DNA of 64,000 bases, from NCBI RefSeq assembly GCF_023370115.1, contig NZ_CP097160.1, positions 2,542,001-2,606,000 of the forward strand. Direction: 5' to 3'. The notes beneath the pieces are model-generated. The model was not told the DNA's origin, did not search any database, and saw nothing but the letters and a program-made list of their open reading frames with translations. This stretch comes from Gulosibacter sediminis. Lineage in GTDB: Bacteria > Actinomycetota > Actinomycetes > Actinomycetales > Microbacteriaceae. The position numbers were made by a program, and so were the translations under genes. Positions 1 through 8,914 of this stretch are shown piece after piece (within the stretch, counting starts at the first letter, position 1; each line of letters begins with the position of its first letter).

Positions 1-765
<765 letters not shown>

Positions 766-768
766 TCA

Positions 769-796
769 AGTTTAGGCTTGAGCCGGCTCGTGTCAA
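769..796 (-). promoter_or_regulatory. Probable dnaK promoter
   Basis: Read on the minus strand, TTGACA (791-796) is followed after 16 bases by TAAACT (769-774), a good vegetative-type -35/-10 pair. It lies about 115 bases before the dnaK start codon, and its -35 element sits inside one of the HAIR-like inverted repeats. That is the arrangement expected for repression by HspR. Confidence 0.6.
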
Positions 797-797
797 G
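777..797. promoter_or_regulatory. HAIR-like HspR operator, copy 1
   Basis: CTTGAGC, seven bases, then TGTCAAG. The known HspR target HAIR is CTTGAGT-N7-ACTCAAG; this copy differs at three arm positions. It overlaps the probable dnaK -35 element, so bound HspR would block the promoter. The regulator itself is not in the window. Confidence 0.6.
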
Positions 798-812
798 TTG
801 GGAAAGCTGAGA

Positions 813-833
813 GTTGAGTGAACTCGACTCAAC
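813..833. promoter_or_regulatory. HAIR-like HspR operator, copy 2
   Basis: GTTGAGT, seven bases, then ACTCAAC is a perfect 7-bp inverted repeat matching the HAIR consensus except for the outermost base of each arm. It lies just upstream of the dnaK -35 region. Two HAIR sites before dnaK are usual in actinobacteria. Confidence 0.7.
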
Positions 834-871
834 TTTGGCGCATCCCCTTTTCAGCGCGGGCGGCGTACCAT

Positions 872-885
872 TACGACAAGTCGTA
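872..885. promoter_or_regulatory. Candidate BlaI-type operator
   Basis: TACGAC-AA-GTCGTA is a perfect 6-bp inverted repeat with a 2-base centre, 21 bases before the start of the BlaI-like gene. BlaI/MecI repressors bind similar TAC/GTA dyads in their own promoters, so this is a candidate autoregulatory site. The match is by form, not by an exact consensus. Confidence 0.5.
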
Positions 886-906
886 GAAGCCGAATTGGGA
901 GGACAG

Positions 907-1296
907 ATGCCGGGAACTCGCACACGCGAGCGTGGTGAGCTCGAGACGCAGATCATGCGCGTGCTCTGGAATTCCGAGACCCCGATGTCGGCGAAGGACA
1001 TTCAGGCGCAGTTCGATGCGGCCGCGAGCGACGGCGACCGCGTGCCCGCCTACACGACGCTCGTCACCGTGCTCGGCCGGCTCGAGAAGAAGGGCACCGT
1101 GCAGCGCGAGGCGGCCTCGCCGCGCAAGGTGCGCTACACCGCGACCCGCTCGCAGGAAGAGCAGGCGAGCAGCACGATGCTCGAGGCGCTCGACCGCGTC
1201 ACCGACCGCGAGGTGGCCCTCATGCAGTTCGCCGGCAACCTCGACCAGGACGACCTCGACCTGCTCCGCCGCGCCCTCGACGGGGCCCGCGCCTAG
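907..1296 (+). CDS. BlaI/MecI-family transcriptional repressor
   Basis: A 129-residue protein of the BlaI/MecI/CopY family, winged-helix repressors usually inactivated by proteolysis. Residues from about 10 to 85 form the DNA-binding domain (GELETQIMRVLWNSETPMSA, then the recognition region AYTTLVTVLGRLEKKG), and the C-terminal third is the dimerisation helix region. I chose the ATG at 907 because GGAGG lies five bases before it; an upstream in-frame ATG at 814 would add 31 residues with no family similarity. The next gene, 15 bases downstream, encodes an M56-type membrane protease, the usual partner that senses a signal and cleaves the repressor. No beta-lactamase gene is adjacent, so the regulated target is unknown. 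Confidence 0.9.
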   Translation: MPGTRTRERGELETQIMRVLWNSETPMSAKDIQAQFDAAASDGDRVPAYTTLVTVLGRLEKKGTVQREAASPRKVRYTATRSQEEQASSTMLEALDRVTDREVALMQFAGNLDQDDLDLLRRALDGARA

Positions 1297-1311
1297 GGTC
1301 GCCACGGCACC

Positions 1312-2160
1312 ATGATCCCCGGCCTCGTCTCGCTGCTGCTCGCCTCGGCGCTGCTCATCGTGGCGCCAAAGCTGCTCGCGCGCGGCACCTGGCAGGTGCG
1401 CTACCCGCTGCGGGCCCTCACCCTCTGGTTCGCGAGCTTTGCCCTCGGCAACGTGCTCGCCGGCGTGGCCATCGTGCTCGCGATCTCCGACACACTCAAC
1501 CCGCCCGAGCATCCGGTCATCACGGCCGAGTTCGACGCGGTCGTCGCGTTTGTGACGCCGTGGCTCGCGCTCATCGTCGTGGCCGGCACGATCATCACGA
1601 TCTCGCGCGGCGCCGAACCGGTGATGGAGTCGGAGCGCGAGGTCATCGACGTCTTCCGCGAGCGCGCGGTGTCGGTCGACGAGCGACCGGGGCTCACCCT
1701 CATTCGCATCGACGCACCGCGGCCGTTCGCGTGCGCGGTACCGGGCACCGCATCCGGCCGCGCGCCAGAAATCTTCTACTCGACCTCGCTCGTGGAGATC
1801 CTCACGAAGCCGCAGCTGCAGGCCGTGCTCGCGCACGAGTACGCGCACCTCAAGCAGGGTCACAGCTGGCTCGTGCGCATCGCCGAGACGAACGCGCGCA
1901 CGCTGCCGCAGTGGCTCGCCGCGAGCTCGGGGCTACAGCGCGCGACTCGCCTGTTCACCGAACTGGCGGCCGACGACGCCGCGTGCACCCAGGCCGGCGC
2001 GAGTAATCTCGCCGACGCGCTCGTGCGCATGGGCGAGGTGACGAACGACCCGATCGCGGGCGTGCGCGCCGAACGGCTGCACCGCCGCAGCACCCGACCC
2101 CGCAAGGCGTCGGCGCAAGTGCCCGAGGCGATTCGCCTCAGCGTCACCGAGACCGCCTAG
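1312..2160 (+). CDS. M56-family membrane zinc metalloprotease (BlaR1-like)
   Basis: A 282-residue membrane protease with hydrophobic segments at about 2-22, 35-58 and 78-97, followed by a cytosolic zinc protease domain. The HEYAH motif (residues 175-179) is the HExxH zinc site with Glu176 as catalytic residue, and the following LKQGHSW and ELAADDAA stretches fit the M48/M56 fold. It lacks the large C-terminal penicillin-sensor domain of BlaR1, so any signal must be sensed through the membrane part. Coupling to the BlaI-like gene just upstream suggests a two-gene proteolytic switch, as in many actinobacteria. The inference rests on gene order; no substrate cleavage site was identified. Confidence 0.85.
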   Translation: MIPGLVSLLLASALLIVAPKLLARGTWQVRYPLRALTLWFASFALGNVLAGVAIVLAISDTLNPPEHPVITAEFDAVVAFVTPWLALIVVAGTIITISRGAEPVMESEREVIDVFRERAVSVDERPGLTLIRIDAPRPFACAVPGTASGRAPEIFYSTSLVEILTKPQLQAVLAHEYAHLKQGHSWLVRIAETNARTLPQWLAASSGLQRATRLFTELAADDAACTQAGASNLADALVRMGEVTNDPIAGVRAERLHRRSTRPRKASAQVPEAIRLSVTETA

Positions 2161-2170
2161 ACTCCCGGGC

Positions 2171-3613
2171 GTGAGCAGGCACGACTCCCCCACCAACGCG
2201 GCCCAGAGCGGCGATCTCGTAACCCTCGACGGCACCCGGTTGACGGTGAAGGAGCAGCGGCGGCAATCGTTCGCCTGGCAGCTCTACGACGTGGGCAACT
2301 CGGCGTTCCAGGCGGTCATCGTCACGTTCGTGTTTGCGACCTACCTCGCGTCCGACCTGTTTCTCGACCCGGCCGCCGTCGCGGCGGGCCAGGCCGACCC
2401 GAACGACCCGATCTACCTCGCCGCGCAGGCCGGCTCGCAGCAGGTCATCAGCGGGCTCAGCCTCGCCGCCGCGATCATCGTCGCGGTGCTCGCGCCCGCG
2501 CTCGGCCGATCGACCGACGGCTCGGGCCGGCGCAAGTTCTACCTCGTGATCTTCTCGGGCGTGACCATCGCGGCGATGCTCGTGATGTTCTTCGTCTACC
2601 CCGAGGCGAAGCTGCTCGCGTTCGGCGCGCTGCTGCTCGCGATCGGCACCGTGTTCTCGGAGCTGGCGATGGTGAGCTACAACGCGATGCTCTCGCAGGT
2701 GGCGACGAAAGAGAACGTCGGCCGTGTCTCGGGCACGGGCTGGGGCCTCGGCTACATCGCGTCGATCGTGCTGCTGCTCGTCGTGCTCGTGCTGTTCATT
2801 CAGGACTTCAACGGCGATGCGCCGGGCTCGGGCCTGTTCGCGACGCCCTCCGGCGCCGACGGCGCGGCCCTGAACATCCGCCTCACCGTGGTGGTCTCGG
2901 CGATCTGGTTCGCCGGGTTCCTGCTGCCGGTGATCTTCCGCGTGCCCGAGGCGCCGCGCCACCCGGATGTGCCGAAGGTGACGCTCGCGCAGGCGTACGT
3001 CTCGCTCTGGCGCACGATCGTGCGGCTTTGGCGCACCGACCGCAAGCTGCTGCAGTTTTTCGTCTCGAGCGCGATCTTCCGCGACGGCCTCGGCGCGATC
3101 TTCGCGTGGGGCGCCGTGCTCGCGGCCCAGGTGTATGGCTTCTCGTCAAGCGAGGTTATCTACTTCGCCGTCGTCGCGAACCTTGTCGCCGGGCTCGGCA
3201 CGCTGTTCGCGGGGCGCCTCGACGACCGCATCGGCCCGAAGCCGGTGATCATCGCGGCGCTCGTGTCGATGCTCATCGCCGGCACCGTGCTCATGTTCAC
3301 CTCGAACGACAAGATCGTGTTCTGGGTGATCGCGAGCATCCTCTGCCTCTTCGTCGGGCCCGTGCAGACCGCGTCGCGCACGTACCTGTCGCGCGCGACG
3401 CCGGCCGGTCACGAGGGCGAGCTGTTCGGCCTCTACGCGACCACCGGCCGCGCGGCGGGCTGGATCTCGAACCTGCTCTACTTCACGTTCATCAGTTGGC
3501 TGATGGTGCCGAAAGCGGGCGTCTGGGGCATCCTGCTCACCCTCGCGATCGGCCTCGTCGTGATGCTCACGGTGCCGGCGAAGCCGAAGGTCACCGACCT
3601 GCAGGCGACCTAG
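2171..3613 (+). CDS. MFS transporter, UMF1/Atg22-like
   Basis: A 480-residue integral membrane transporter. After a 35-residue cytosolic N-terminus comes WQLYDVGNSAFQAVIVTFVF, the characteristic first helix of the UMF1 (unknown major facilitator) family related to yeast Atg22. About twelve hydrophobic helices follow, with the cytosolic motif LGRSTDGSGRRK after helix 2-3 and a matching GRLDDRIGPKP in the second half. The start is GTG with no clear Shine-Dalgarno sequence; TAGACT lies seven bases before it, so the message may be leaderless or translated from the preceding gene ten bases away. Substrate is unknown; the family is often annotated as an amino acid or drug exporter. Confidence 0.85.
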   Translation: MSRHDSPTNAAQSGDLVTLDGTRLTVKEQRRQSFAWQLYDVGNSAFQAVIVTFVFATYLASDLFLDPAAVAAGQADPNDPIYLAAQAGSQQVISGLSLAAAIIVAVLAPALGRSTDGSGRRKFYLVIFSGVTIAAMLVMFFVYPEAKLLAFGALLLAIGTVFSELAMVSYNAMLSQVATKENVGRVSGTGWGLGYIASIVLLLVVLVLFIQDFNGDAPGSGLFATPSGADGAALNIRLTVVVSAIWFAGFLLPVIFRVPEAPRHPDVPKVTLAQAYVSLWRTIVRLWRTDRKLLQFFVSSAIFRDGLGAIFAWGAVLAAQVYGFSSSEVIYFAVVANLVAGLGTLFAGRLDDRIGPKPVIIAALVSMLIAGTVLMFTSNDKIVFWVIASILCLFVGPVQTASRTYLSRATPAGHEGELFGLYATTGRAAGWISNLLYFTFISWLMVPKAGVWGILLTLAIGLVVMLTVPAKPKVTDLQAT

Positions 3614-3628
3614 CGGTTGTTGCCTGGC

Positions 3629-3864
3629 ACGTTGTGAACGTCTGGGGCCGGCGGCGAGGGTCCTTCCGCTCTCCGCGGCCGGCCTGCGGCGCAGCGCGAC
3701 ACCATTGCGCCGAACGGCAGGTCAGCCTGACCCAACTGTCCCACTATTCGGACAGGAGGGAGCTATGCCCCCTGGCGCCGAATATGGGACAGCTGGGTCA
3801 CCTTGACTCGTTGCCTGGTTGCGCCATTGAGCTAACTCACTCGCCATCACACCGTTCACAACGT
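3629..3864. repeat. Possible non-coding element bounded by 12-bp inverted repeats
   Basis: ACGTTGTGAACG at 3629-3640 reappears as its exact reverse complement at 3853-3864. The two copies flank most of the gap between a + gene and a - gene that converge here. The 11-bp core CGTT-GTG-AACG is itself palindromic, so the ends may be two operator-like sites rather than transposon ends. No clear target-site duplication was seen. The interior contains the long palindrome listed separately. Confidence 0.35.
3728..3800. repeat. Long imperfect palindrome at convergent junction
   Basis: A 24-base arm (3728-3751, starting TGACCCAACTGTCCC) pairs with a 23-base arm (3778-3800, starting CCGAATATGGGACAG) with one mismatch and one bulged base. 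The loop contains a further GC-rich pairing (AGGAGGG against CCCCCT). It could fold as one long hairpin in RNA from either strand, and it lies between the convergent ends of the UMF1 transporter and the PPC-domain gene, so a bidirectional terminator is plausible although no T-tract follows. Confidence 0.6.
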
Positions 3865-3879
3865 CACCGGGAAGGCGAG

Positions 3880-4362
3880 CTAGTCGAGGGCGTAAATGTT
3901 CAGGCCGAGCGAGTCGTCCATCGTCTTGTACGTGGCCTCGCTCGCGCGGATGACAATCTCGCACGCCCCGTTGACCCAGGTCTCCTTGAGGTGGCCCGCG
4001 AGCGCCGTGTAGTCGGCGCGGCCGAGCGTGATGTGCAAGTGCACGAGCGGCTCGCGCGGCTCGACGTCGGCCTTGAGTGAGACGTTGCCCTGCAGCGCCA
4101 CGATCTCCATCTGCTCATCGAACTCGCGGTCGATGTAGCTCAGGTCGACCGGGTCGCGGAAGCGCAGGGTCGCCCGCGCGACGGCGCCGACGCCCTCGAT
4201 GCTGCCGCCCGAGATGCCCTGCGACGCGACGAACTCGGTGACCGCCGCGACAAGCTCGTTGCCGGTGTGCACGCTGAGCACGTAGCCCCCGGTGATCTCG
4301 CGGGCCGTCCAGGTGTCACCGTGGATCGCGCGGGTGCCGTAGTTGCCGGTCGGCTCGCTCAC
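3880..4362 (-). CDS. PPC (DUF296) domain protein
   Basis: A 160-residue protein consisting of one PPC/DUF296 domain, the trimeric fold found in bacterial and archaeal proteins of unknown role and in plant AT-hook proteins. The GGSIEGVGAVARATLRF strand-turn and the VHLHITLGRAD motif near residue 115 are family hallmarks. There is no AT-hook. Its start overlaps the stop of the upstream acetyltransferase gene by four bases (ATGA), so the two are translated together. The name DNA-binding protein is often attached to this family but is not demonstrated for bacterial single-domain members. Confidence 0.8.
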   Translation of the reverse strand: MSEPTGNYGTRAIHGDTWTAREITGGYVLSVHTGNELVAAVTEFVASQGISGGSIEGVGAVARATLRFRDPVDLSYIDREFDEQMEIVALQGNVSLKADVEPREPLVHLHITLGRADYTALAGHLKETWVNGACEIVIRASEATYKTMDDSLGLNIYALD

Positions 4363-4931
4363 GCGAAGGCCTCCTGAGTTCGTGCGGTGGCGGGATGCTC
4401 GAGCGCGAGCCGGGGCGCGGCCGGGCCCTGCGCGTCGCGCGCGAGACGCACGTCGGGCTTCACGGCGTGGGGCCAGCGCCAGACCGGCTCCTCGAAGCGG
4501 GCGAAGCCGAGCTTCGCGTAGAAGCGCTCGGCGCGCGGGTTGTCGTCGAGCATCCAGAGCCAGGCGGCGCGGTCGCCGAGCACGGCGTCGACGAGGTCCC
4601 GGCCGAGGCCGGTGCCATGAGCGATGCGGAGCGTGTAGAGCAGCTTGAGTTCGGTGGCGCGGGGCGCATCGGCGTCGGCCGAGGGCCAGGCGAGCGCGAA
4701 GCCGGCGGGCGTGCCGTCGACGAAGCCGATGCAGGCGTGCAGCTCGGGGTCGTGCTGGGCGCGCTCAAGGGCGGCGACCCAGTCGTTACGGCGCTCGTCG
4801 GTGCTGCTGAGTTCGTCGATGCGGTGCTGGGGAATCTTGCCCGCGTAGGTCTCTTGCCATGCCTGGTTATGGATGCTCACCAGGGTGTCGATGTCGGCCA
4901 CGGATGCGTGTCGAATGCTGGTAACTGGCAT
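4359..4931 (-). CDS. GNAT-family N-acetyltransferase
   Basis: A 190-residue acetyl-CoA-dependent acetyltransferase. The N-terminus MPVTSIRHASVADIDTLVSI is a standard GNAT strand 1/helix 1. The acetyl-CoA loop is around TLRIAHGTGLGRDLVDAVL (residues 98-116), and DDNPRAERFYAKLGF is motif B. The acceptor substrate is unknown. There is no ribosome binding site: TATCGT lies exactly six bases before the ATG, so the transcript is probably leaderless. It is the first gene of a pair with the PPC-domain gene. The C-terminal ~35 residues after the GNAT core are low in recognisable structure. Confidence 0.85.
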   Translation of the reverse strand: MPVTSIRHASVADIDTLVSIHNQAWQETYAGKIPQHRIDELSSTDERRNDWVAALERAQHDPELHACIGFVDGTPAGFALAWPSADADAPRATELKLLYTLRIAHGTGLGRDLVDAVLGDRAAWLWMLDDNPRAERFYAKLGFARFEEPVWRWPHAVKPDVRLARDAQGPAAPRLALEHPATARTQEAFA

Positions 4932-5025
4932 CCAAAAACGATACCCCCGCTCGGGGCCCGAACCCCAGCGCTTCTAAGCCAATGCCAAGCCACCCTCCCC
5001 CGGTAACTGAGGGTGGCGGCGGGGG

Positions 5026-6624
5026 CTACATCCAGGCGGGGCGGAGGAAGCCGAGGGAGACGAGGGTGCGGGCGTCCGCGAGCACCGAGGCGAGCAGCGC
5101 ATCCTCGTCGACCTCAAGCAGCGCGGCGATCGCGACGAGGATCTGGCGGGCCGTGAGCTCGCCGTCGCAGACCGACACGAACGAGGCGAGCTCGGTCGAC
5201 TCAGGGAAGGTGCGGCGGAAACCGCCGCCCTGGCGCAGCAGGATCGCCGAGGGGTCGGGGTTGCCGGGCAGCGTCCAGCGCTCCTCGGTGACGTCGCCCG
5301 CGACGACGAGCGTCTCGTCGGCGAGGTCGTCGTCGCTGCGCTCGCGCAGCCAGTCGTCGGCGTCGAAGGTGACGCGAATTCGCTCGCCGAGCGGCTGCTC
5401 GAGCTGGTGTGGCAGCGTCTCGAAGCGGCGCACCGGCTCGACACCGGGCGTCTCGGGGCGGTGCAGCAGCAGCATGCCCATGCCGATCGACTCAACGCTG
5501 CGCGACTCAAAGTCGGCGAGGTAGCGCGTGAACTGCTCGCGCCAGCTGTCGAGCTCGCGGTTCTCGGCCGCGTCCTTGAGCCACATGTCGGCGTATTCGA
5601 TCGGCTCGGCGTGCTCGCGCTCGATCACCCAGAGGTCGGCCTCCTCGCCCGGCCAGGTCTCGAGGCGCGAGTGCCAGTTCTCGTCGTCCTCGTGCACCTC
5701 CCAGTTGCCGAGCATCACGGCGATGCCGCCGCGGGTGAGGTGCGCGCCGAGGCCGCGAATGAGGTCTTCGACGAGGCGATCGCCGGGGCGGCCGCCGTCG
5801 CGGTACGTGTACTGCTCGCTCGCGTCTTCACCCTCGCGGCGGGGCGTGATGACGAACGGCGGGTTCGTCACGACGAGGTCGAACTCCTCGCCCGTCACGG
5901 GCTCGAGCAGGTCGCCGGTGCGCAGCGACACCCGCGCCGCAAGGTTCGCCGGGTCGAGCCCGAGCGCCGGCGCGTTGAGCAGCAGGTTGAAGTGCGCAAA
6001 CTCGATCGCCCGCTCGGAGATGTCGGTGGCGACCACGCGCTCGGCGTGCTGCAGCAGGTGCATCGTCTGCACGCCCATCCCCACCCCGAGGTCGAGCGCC
6101 GCCGACACCGGCTGGCGCGGCGTGAGCTGCGCGAGGTTCGTCGTCGCGGGGCCGATGCCGACGACGTGGTCGCGGCGCAGCGGCTGGTCGGCGGGCACCT
6201 GCAGGCCACCGAGGTCGCTCGCGACGAACAGATCGACCGTGTCGTCGCCCGAGGCGACGGCGTAGGGCCGAATGTCGAAGCGCGGCGTCACGGTGCCGTC
6301 GGCGGCGGGGTCGGTCAGGATGCGCGCGGCAAGCAGCTCGTCGGCCGCCGGCAGCTCGGCGAACGGCACGGGCTCGGCGAGCAGGAACAGCCGGATGAGC
6401 GCGGCGAGCGGCGGGTTCTTGTCGGCGTCACGCTCGAGCACGAAGATCGCGGGCACGAGCAGGTCGCGGTGCAGCGCTGCGGCGGCATCGGCCCCGAGCA
6501 GCGCCTCGACGCCGTCGACGGTGTAGCCGGCCTCGCCGAGGGCCTCGCGGATGCGGTCGAGTCGCGCCTGATCGTCGGTCGCGGGCGCGTCGGTCGGGTC
6601 GTCAAACTGCACGATGGAAGTCAC
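5026..6624 (-). CDS. Class I SAM-dependent methyltransferase, HemK/PrmC-like core in a 532-residue protein
   Basis: A 532-residue actinobacterial methyltransferase. The N-terminal ~170 residues form a helical module of unknown role. The SAM-binding motif I is ALDLGVGMGVQTMHL (around residue 187), then VVATDISERA, and the catalytic NPPF motif (around 260) is typical of enzymes methylating an amide or exocyclic amino nitrogen, such as PrmC or N6-adenine methylases. The C-terminal ~200 residues have no recognised fold. It is probably an RNA, DNA or protein N-methyltransferase; the target cannot be read from sequence. The start is GTG with AAGAAT six bases upstream and no Shine-Dalgarno sequence. 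The gene stands alone. Confidence 0.8.
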   Translation of the reverse strand: MTSIVQFDDPTDAPATDDQARLDRIREALGEAGYTVDGVEALLGADAAAALHRDLLVPAIFVLERDADKNPPLAALIRLFLLAEPVPFAELPAADELLAARILTDPAADGTVTPRFDIRPYAVASGDDTVDLFVASDLGGLQVPADQPLRRDHVVGIGPATTNLAQLTPRQPVSAALDLGVGMGVQTMHLLQHAERVVATDISERAIEFAHFNLLLNAPALGLDPANLAARVSLRTGDLLEPVTGEEFDLVVTNPPFVITPRREGEDASEQYTYRDGGRPGDRLVEDLIRGLGAHLTRGGIAVMLGNWEVHEDDENWHSRLETWPGEEADLWVIEREHAEPIEYADMWLKDAAENRELDSWREQFTRYLADFESRSVESIGMGMLLLHRPETPGVEPVRRFETLPHQLEQPLGERIRVTFDADDWLRERSDDDLADETLVVAGDVTEERWTLPGNPDPSAILLRQGGGFRRTFPESTELASFVSVCDGELTARQILVAIAALLEVDEDALLASVLADARTLVSLGFLRPAWM

Positions 6625-6670
6625 CGCATCATTCTTGCAGCCACGCCCGCCCGACGGCGCCGCGTCGGCG

Positions 6671-7696
6671 CTATTCGGTGGCGGCGTCCAGCCCGAACTC
6701 GCGCGCGAGCTCGACGAGCGAGTGCTCGCGGGTCGCGAAGTCGTAGCCGTTCGGCTGCAGAATGAGTTCGTCGGCGCCGGTGACCTGCACGAGGCGCTTG
6801 AGCCCGTCGGCGACGAGGTCGGCGGGGCCGACGTGCTGGCTACCGGCGGCGCGCTTCCAGAGGTCGCCGTTCACGACGCGCTCCGAGAACGTCTTCGCGT
6901 CCTCCGGTGTCATGGTCGGGCCGATCTCGCCGGCAAACAACTGGTACTTGAACACGCGAGTCGGCAGGTCGAGGCGGCGGCCCTCCTCGATGTTGTCGGC
7001 GACGAGCACCGACGCCGAGACCATCGCCTTCGGCTCGGCGAGCGCGGCCGACGGGCGGAAGTTCTCGCGGTAGTGGTCGAGCGCCTGCACGGGGTTGCCG
7101 TTCATCGCGAAGTGGTTCGCGTACGAGTACGCCATGCCGAGCACACCGGCGAGCTCGGCCGAGTAGAGGCTCGAGCCGAGCAACCAGATCTCGGGGGTGT
7201 TCGGCACCTCGGCGGCCGCGCGCAGCTTCTTGAACACCTCGGGGTCGACCTGCTCGTGCACGTCGCCGAGGTAGCCGGCGAGCTCGAGCACATCCGACGG
7301 ATAGCGGTCGACCGTCTCGCGCGACATGTCGCGGCGCAGCGCTCGCGCCGTGATCGGGTCGGTGCCGGGCGCCCGGCCGAGCCCGACGTCGACGCGGCCC
7401 GGGTACATCGCCTCGAGCAGCGCGAACTGCTCGGCGATGACGAGCGGCGAGTGGTTCGGCAGCATCACGCCGCCCGAGCCGAGGCGGATGCGCTCGGTGC
7501 CGGTGCCGAGGTACGCGAGCGCCACGGCCGGGGCGGTCGACGCGATCGCGCCCGAGTTGTGGTGTTCGGCGACCCAGTAGCGCTCGTACCCGAGCGCATC
7601 CGCCCGCTGCACCAGCGCGTGCGAGTCGGCGAGCGCCTCCTTCGGTGTCTGCGTGGCGTTAAGCGGAATGAGGTCGAGCACCGAGAACACAGTCAT
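6671..7696 (-). CDS. LLM-class flavin-dependent oxidoreductase (luciferase-like)
   Basis: A 341-residue member of the bacterial luciferase-like superfamily, TIM-barrel enzymes using FMN or F420. The start MTVFSVLDLIPLNATQTPKE, the RYWVAEHHN motif (about residue 40), IRLGSGGVMLPNHSP and the RVDVGLGRAPGTDP stretch are characteristic of the subgroup often named MsnO8 family. The ATG at 7696 was preferred to one 33 bases upstream because it matches the family N-terminus. Substrate unknown. Neither neighbour suggests a pathway. Confidence 0.88.
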   Translation of the reverse strand: MTVFSVLDLIPLNATQTPKEALADSHALVQRADALGYERYWVAEHHNSGAIASTAPAVALAYLGTGTERIRLGSGGVMLPNHSPLVIAEQFALLEAMYPGRVDVGLGRAPGTDPITARALRRDMSRETVDRYPSDVLELAGYLGDVHEQVDPEVFKKLRAAAEVPNTPEIWLLGSSLYSAELAGVLGMAYSYANHFAMNGNPVQALDHYRENFRPSAALAEPKAMVSASVLVADNIEEGRRLDLPTRVFKYQLFAGEIGPTMTPEDAKTFSERVVNGDLWKRAAGSQHVGPADLVADGLKRLVQVTGADELILQPNGYDFATREHSLVELAREFGLDAATE

Positions 7697-7830
7697 GCGA
7701 AGGGATAACGCAGAACCCCCGCCGGTCATTCCGGCGCCGGATGCGCGCGCCGCGGGTATTCGGAGATCATCGGCTCGGGCACAATGGAACTCAGGGCGGT
7801 CACCGGGCCGTCGCCGCGAGAGGGGAACAC

Positions 7831-8910
7831 ATGCGCGCTTGGGGCCGAACTCGCGGCCGAGCAGTGCTCGCCACCGTCGTGGCGCTCGCCACCGCGGCGC
7901 TCAGCGGCTGCGCGGTGAGCAACATCGACGCCTCCTCCTCTGACAACGGTTACTCGCCGTTCCTGCCCGAGGTGCACAGCGACGACTCGGGCCTGCGCCA
8001 GGAGTTTGAGGCGACCCCGCAGGAGTCGCACGAGTTCTGGTCTGACCCCGAACGGCGCGACAACGCCGAGGGCATGGACTACCAGACCCCCGACAACGGC
8101 CTGCCCCCGGGCCCCGGCGACCCCGCCACCGGCGCCTATCTCTCGGCGACCGACGCGATGCCAGCCGACCCGCAGGGCTACGGCGATGTCTCCGACGCCG
8201 AGGTGTTCGACCGCGGCGGGCTCGGCGCATCCACCTTCGGCCGCCTCTACTTCACCTTCGACGGCGGCGACACCTATGTCTGCTCCGCCACGGTCGTGAA
8301 CTCGACCTCGGGCAGCATCATCGCGACCGCCGCGCACTGCGCCGCGCAGACCGACGGCTCGGGCCAGCTCGCGCAGTCGATGTACTTCATCCCGGGCGAT
8401 CGCGACAACGGCCGCGAAACCCCGTACGGCACCTGGGCCGCAACCGAGATGGTCGTGCCGCAGCAGTTCATCGACGGCGCGATCACCGACAAGTCGGGCA
8501 TGCTCACGAGCGAAGAGGGCTGGAACTACGACTTCGCCTTCATCAAGCTCGAGGAGCAGAACGGCCAGACGATCCAAGAGGTCACCGGCGCGCAGGGCAT
8601 CGCCTTCGGCGTGCCCGTCGACTACCTCACCCAGGTCGGCTACCCCTCGGCCGCGCCGTACGACGGCACCGAGGAGTACATGTGCGCCTCGACCCAGTTT
8701 CAGTCGAACTGGCAGGGCGGCTACGCGCACTCGTGCACCATGACGCAGGGTTCGTCGGGCGGCGGCTGGCTCAGCGACTACGACGCGACCACGGGCACCG
8801 GCTACCTCGTCGGCGTCACCTCGACCGTCGACGAGATTCGCGGCACCGCGAACACGCCGGTGCTCGGGCAGACGGCGCTCGACCTCTACACCGACCTGGA
8901 TGAGGGGTAG
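7831..8910 (+). CDS. Secreted trypsin-like serine protease, lipoprotein
   Basis: A 359-residue exported protease. It begins with a lipoprotein signal peptide (hydrophobic VLATVVALATAAL, lipobox LSGC around residue 27), so it should be anchored to the outer face of the membrane. The chymotrypsin-fold triad is visible: His169 in TAAHC, Asp234 in YDFAFIKL and Ser309 in GSSGGGW. The acidic, Gly/Pro-rich stretch between signal peptide and protease domain may be a linker or propeptide. The ATG at 7831 follows GAGGGG. Two further exported or membrane-anchored proteins follow on the same strand with gaps of 4 and 14 bases, so the three probably form an operon. Confidence 0.88.
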   Translation: MRAWGRTRGRAVLATVVALATAALSGCAVSNIDASSSDNGYSPFLPEVHSDDSGLRQEFEATPQESHEFWSDPERRDNAEGMDYQTPDNGLPPGPGDPATGAYLSATDAMPADPQGYGDVSDAEVFDRGGLGASTFGRLYFTFDGGDTYVCSATVVNSTSGSIIATAAHCAAQTDGSGQLAQSMYFIPGDRDNGRETPYGTWAATEMVVPQQFIDGAITDKSGMLTSEEGWNYDFAFIKLEEQNGQTIQEVTGAQGIAFGVPVDYLTQVGYPSAAPYDGTEEYMCASTQFQSNWQGGYAHSCTMTQGSSGGGWLSDYDATTGTGYLVGVTSTVDEIRGTANTPVLGQTALDLYTDLDEG

Positions 8911-8914
8911 CGCC

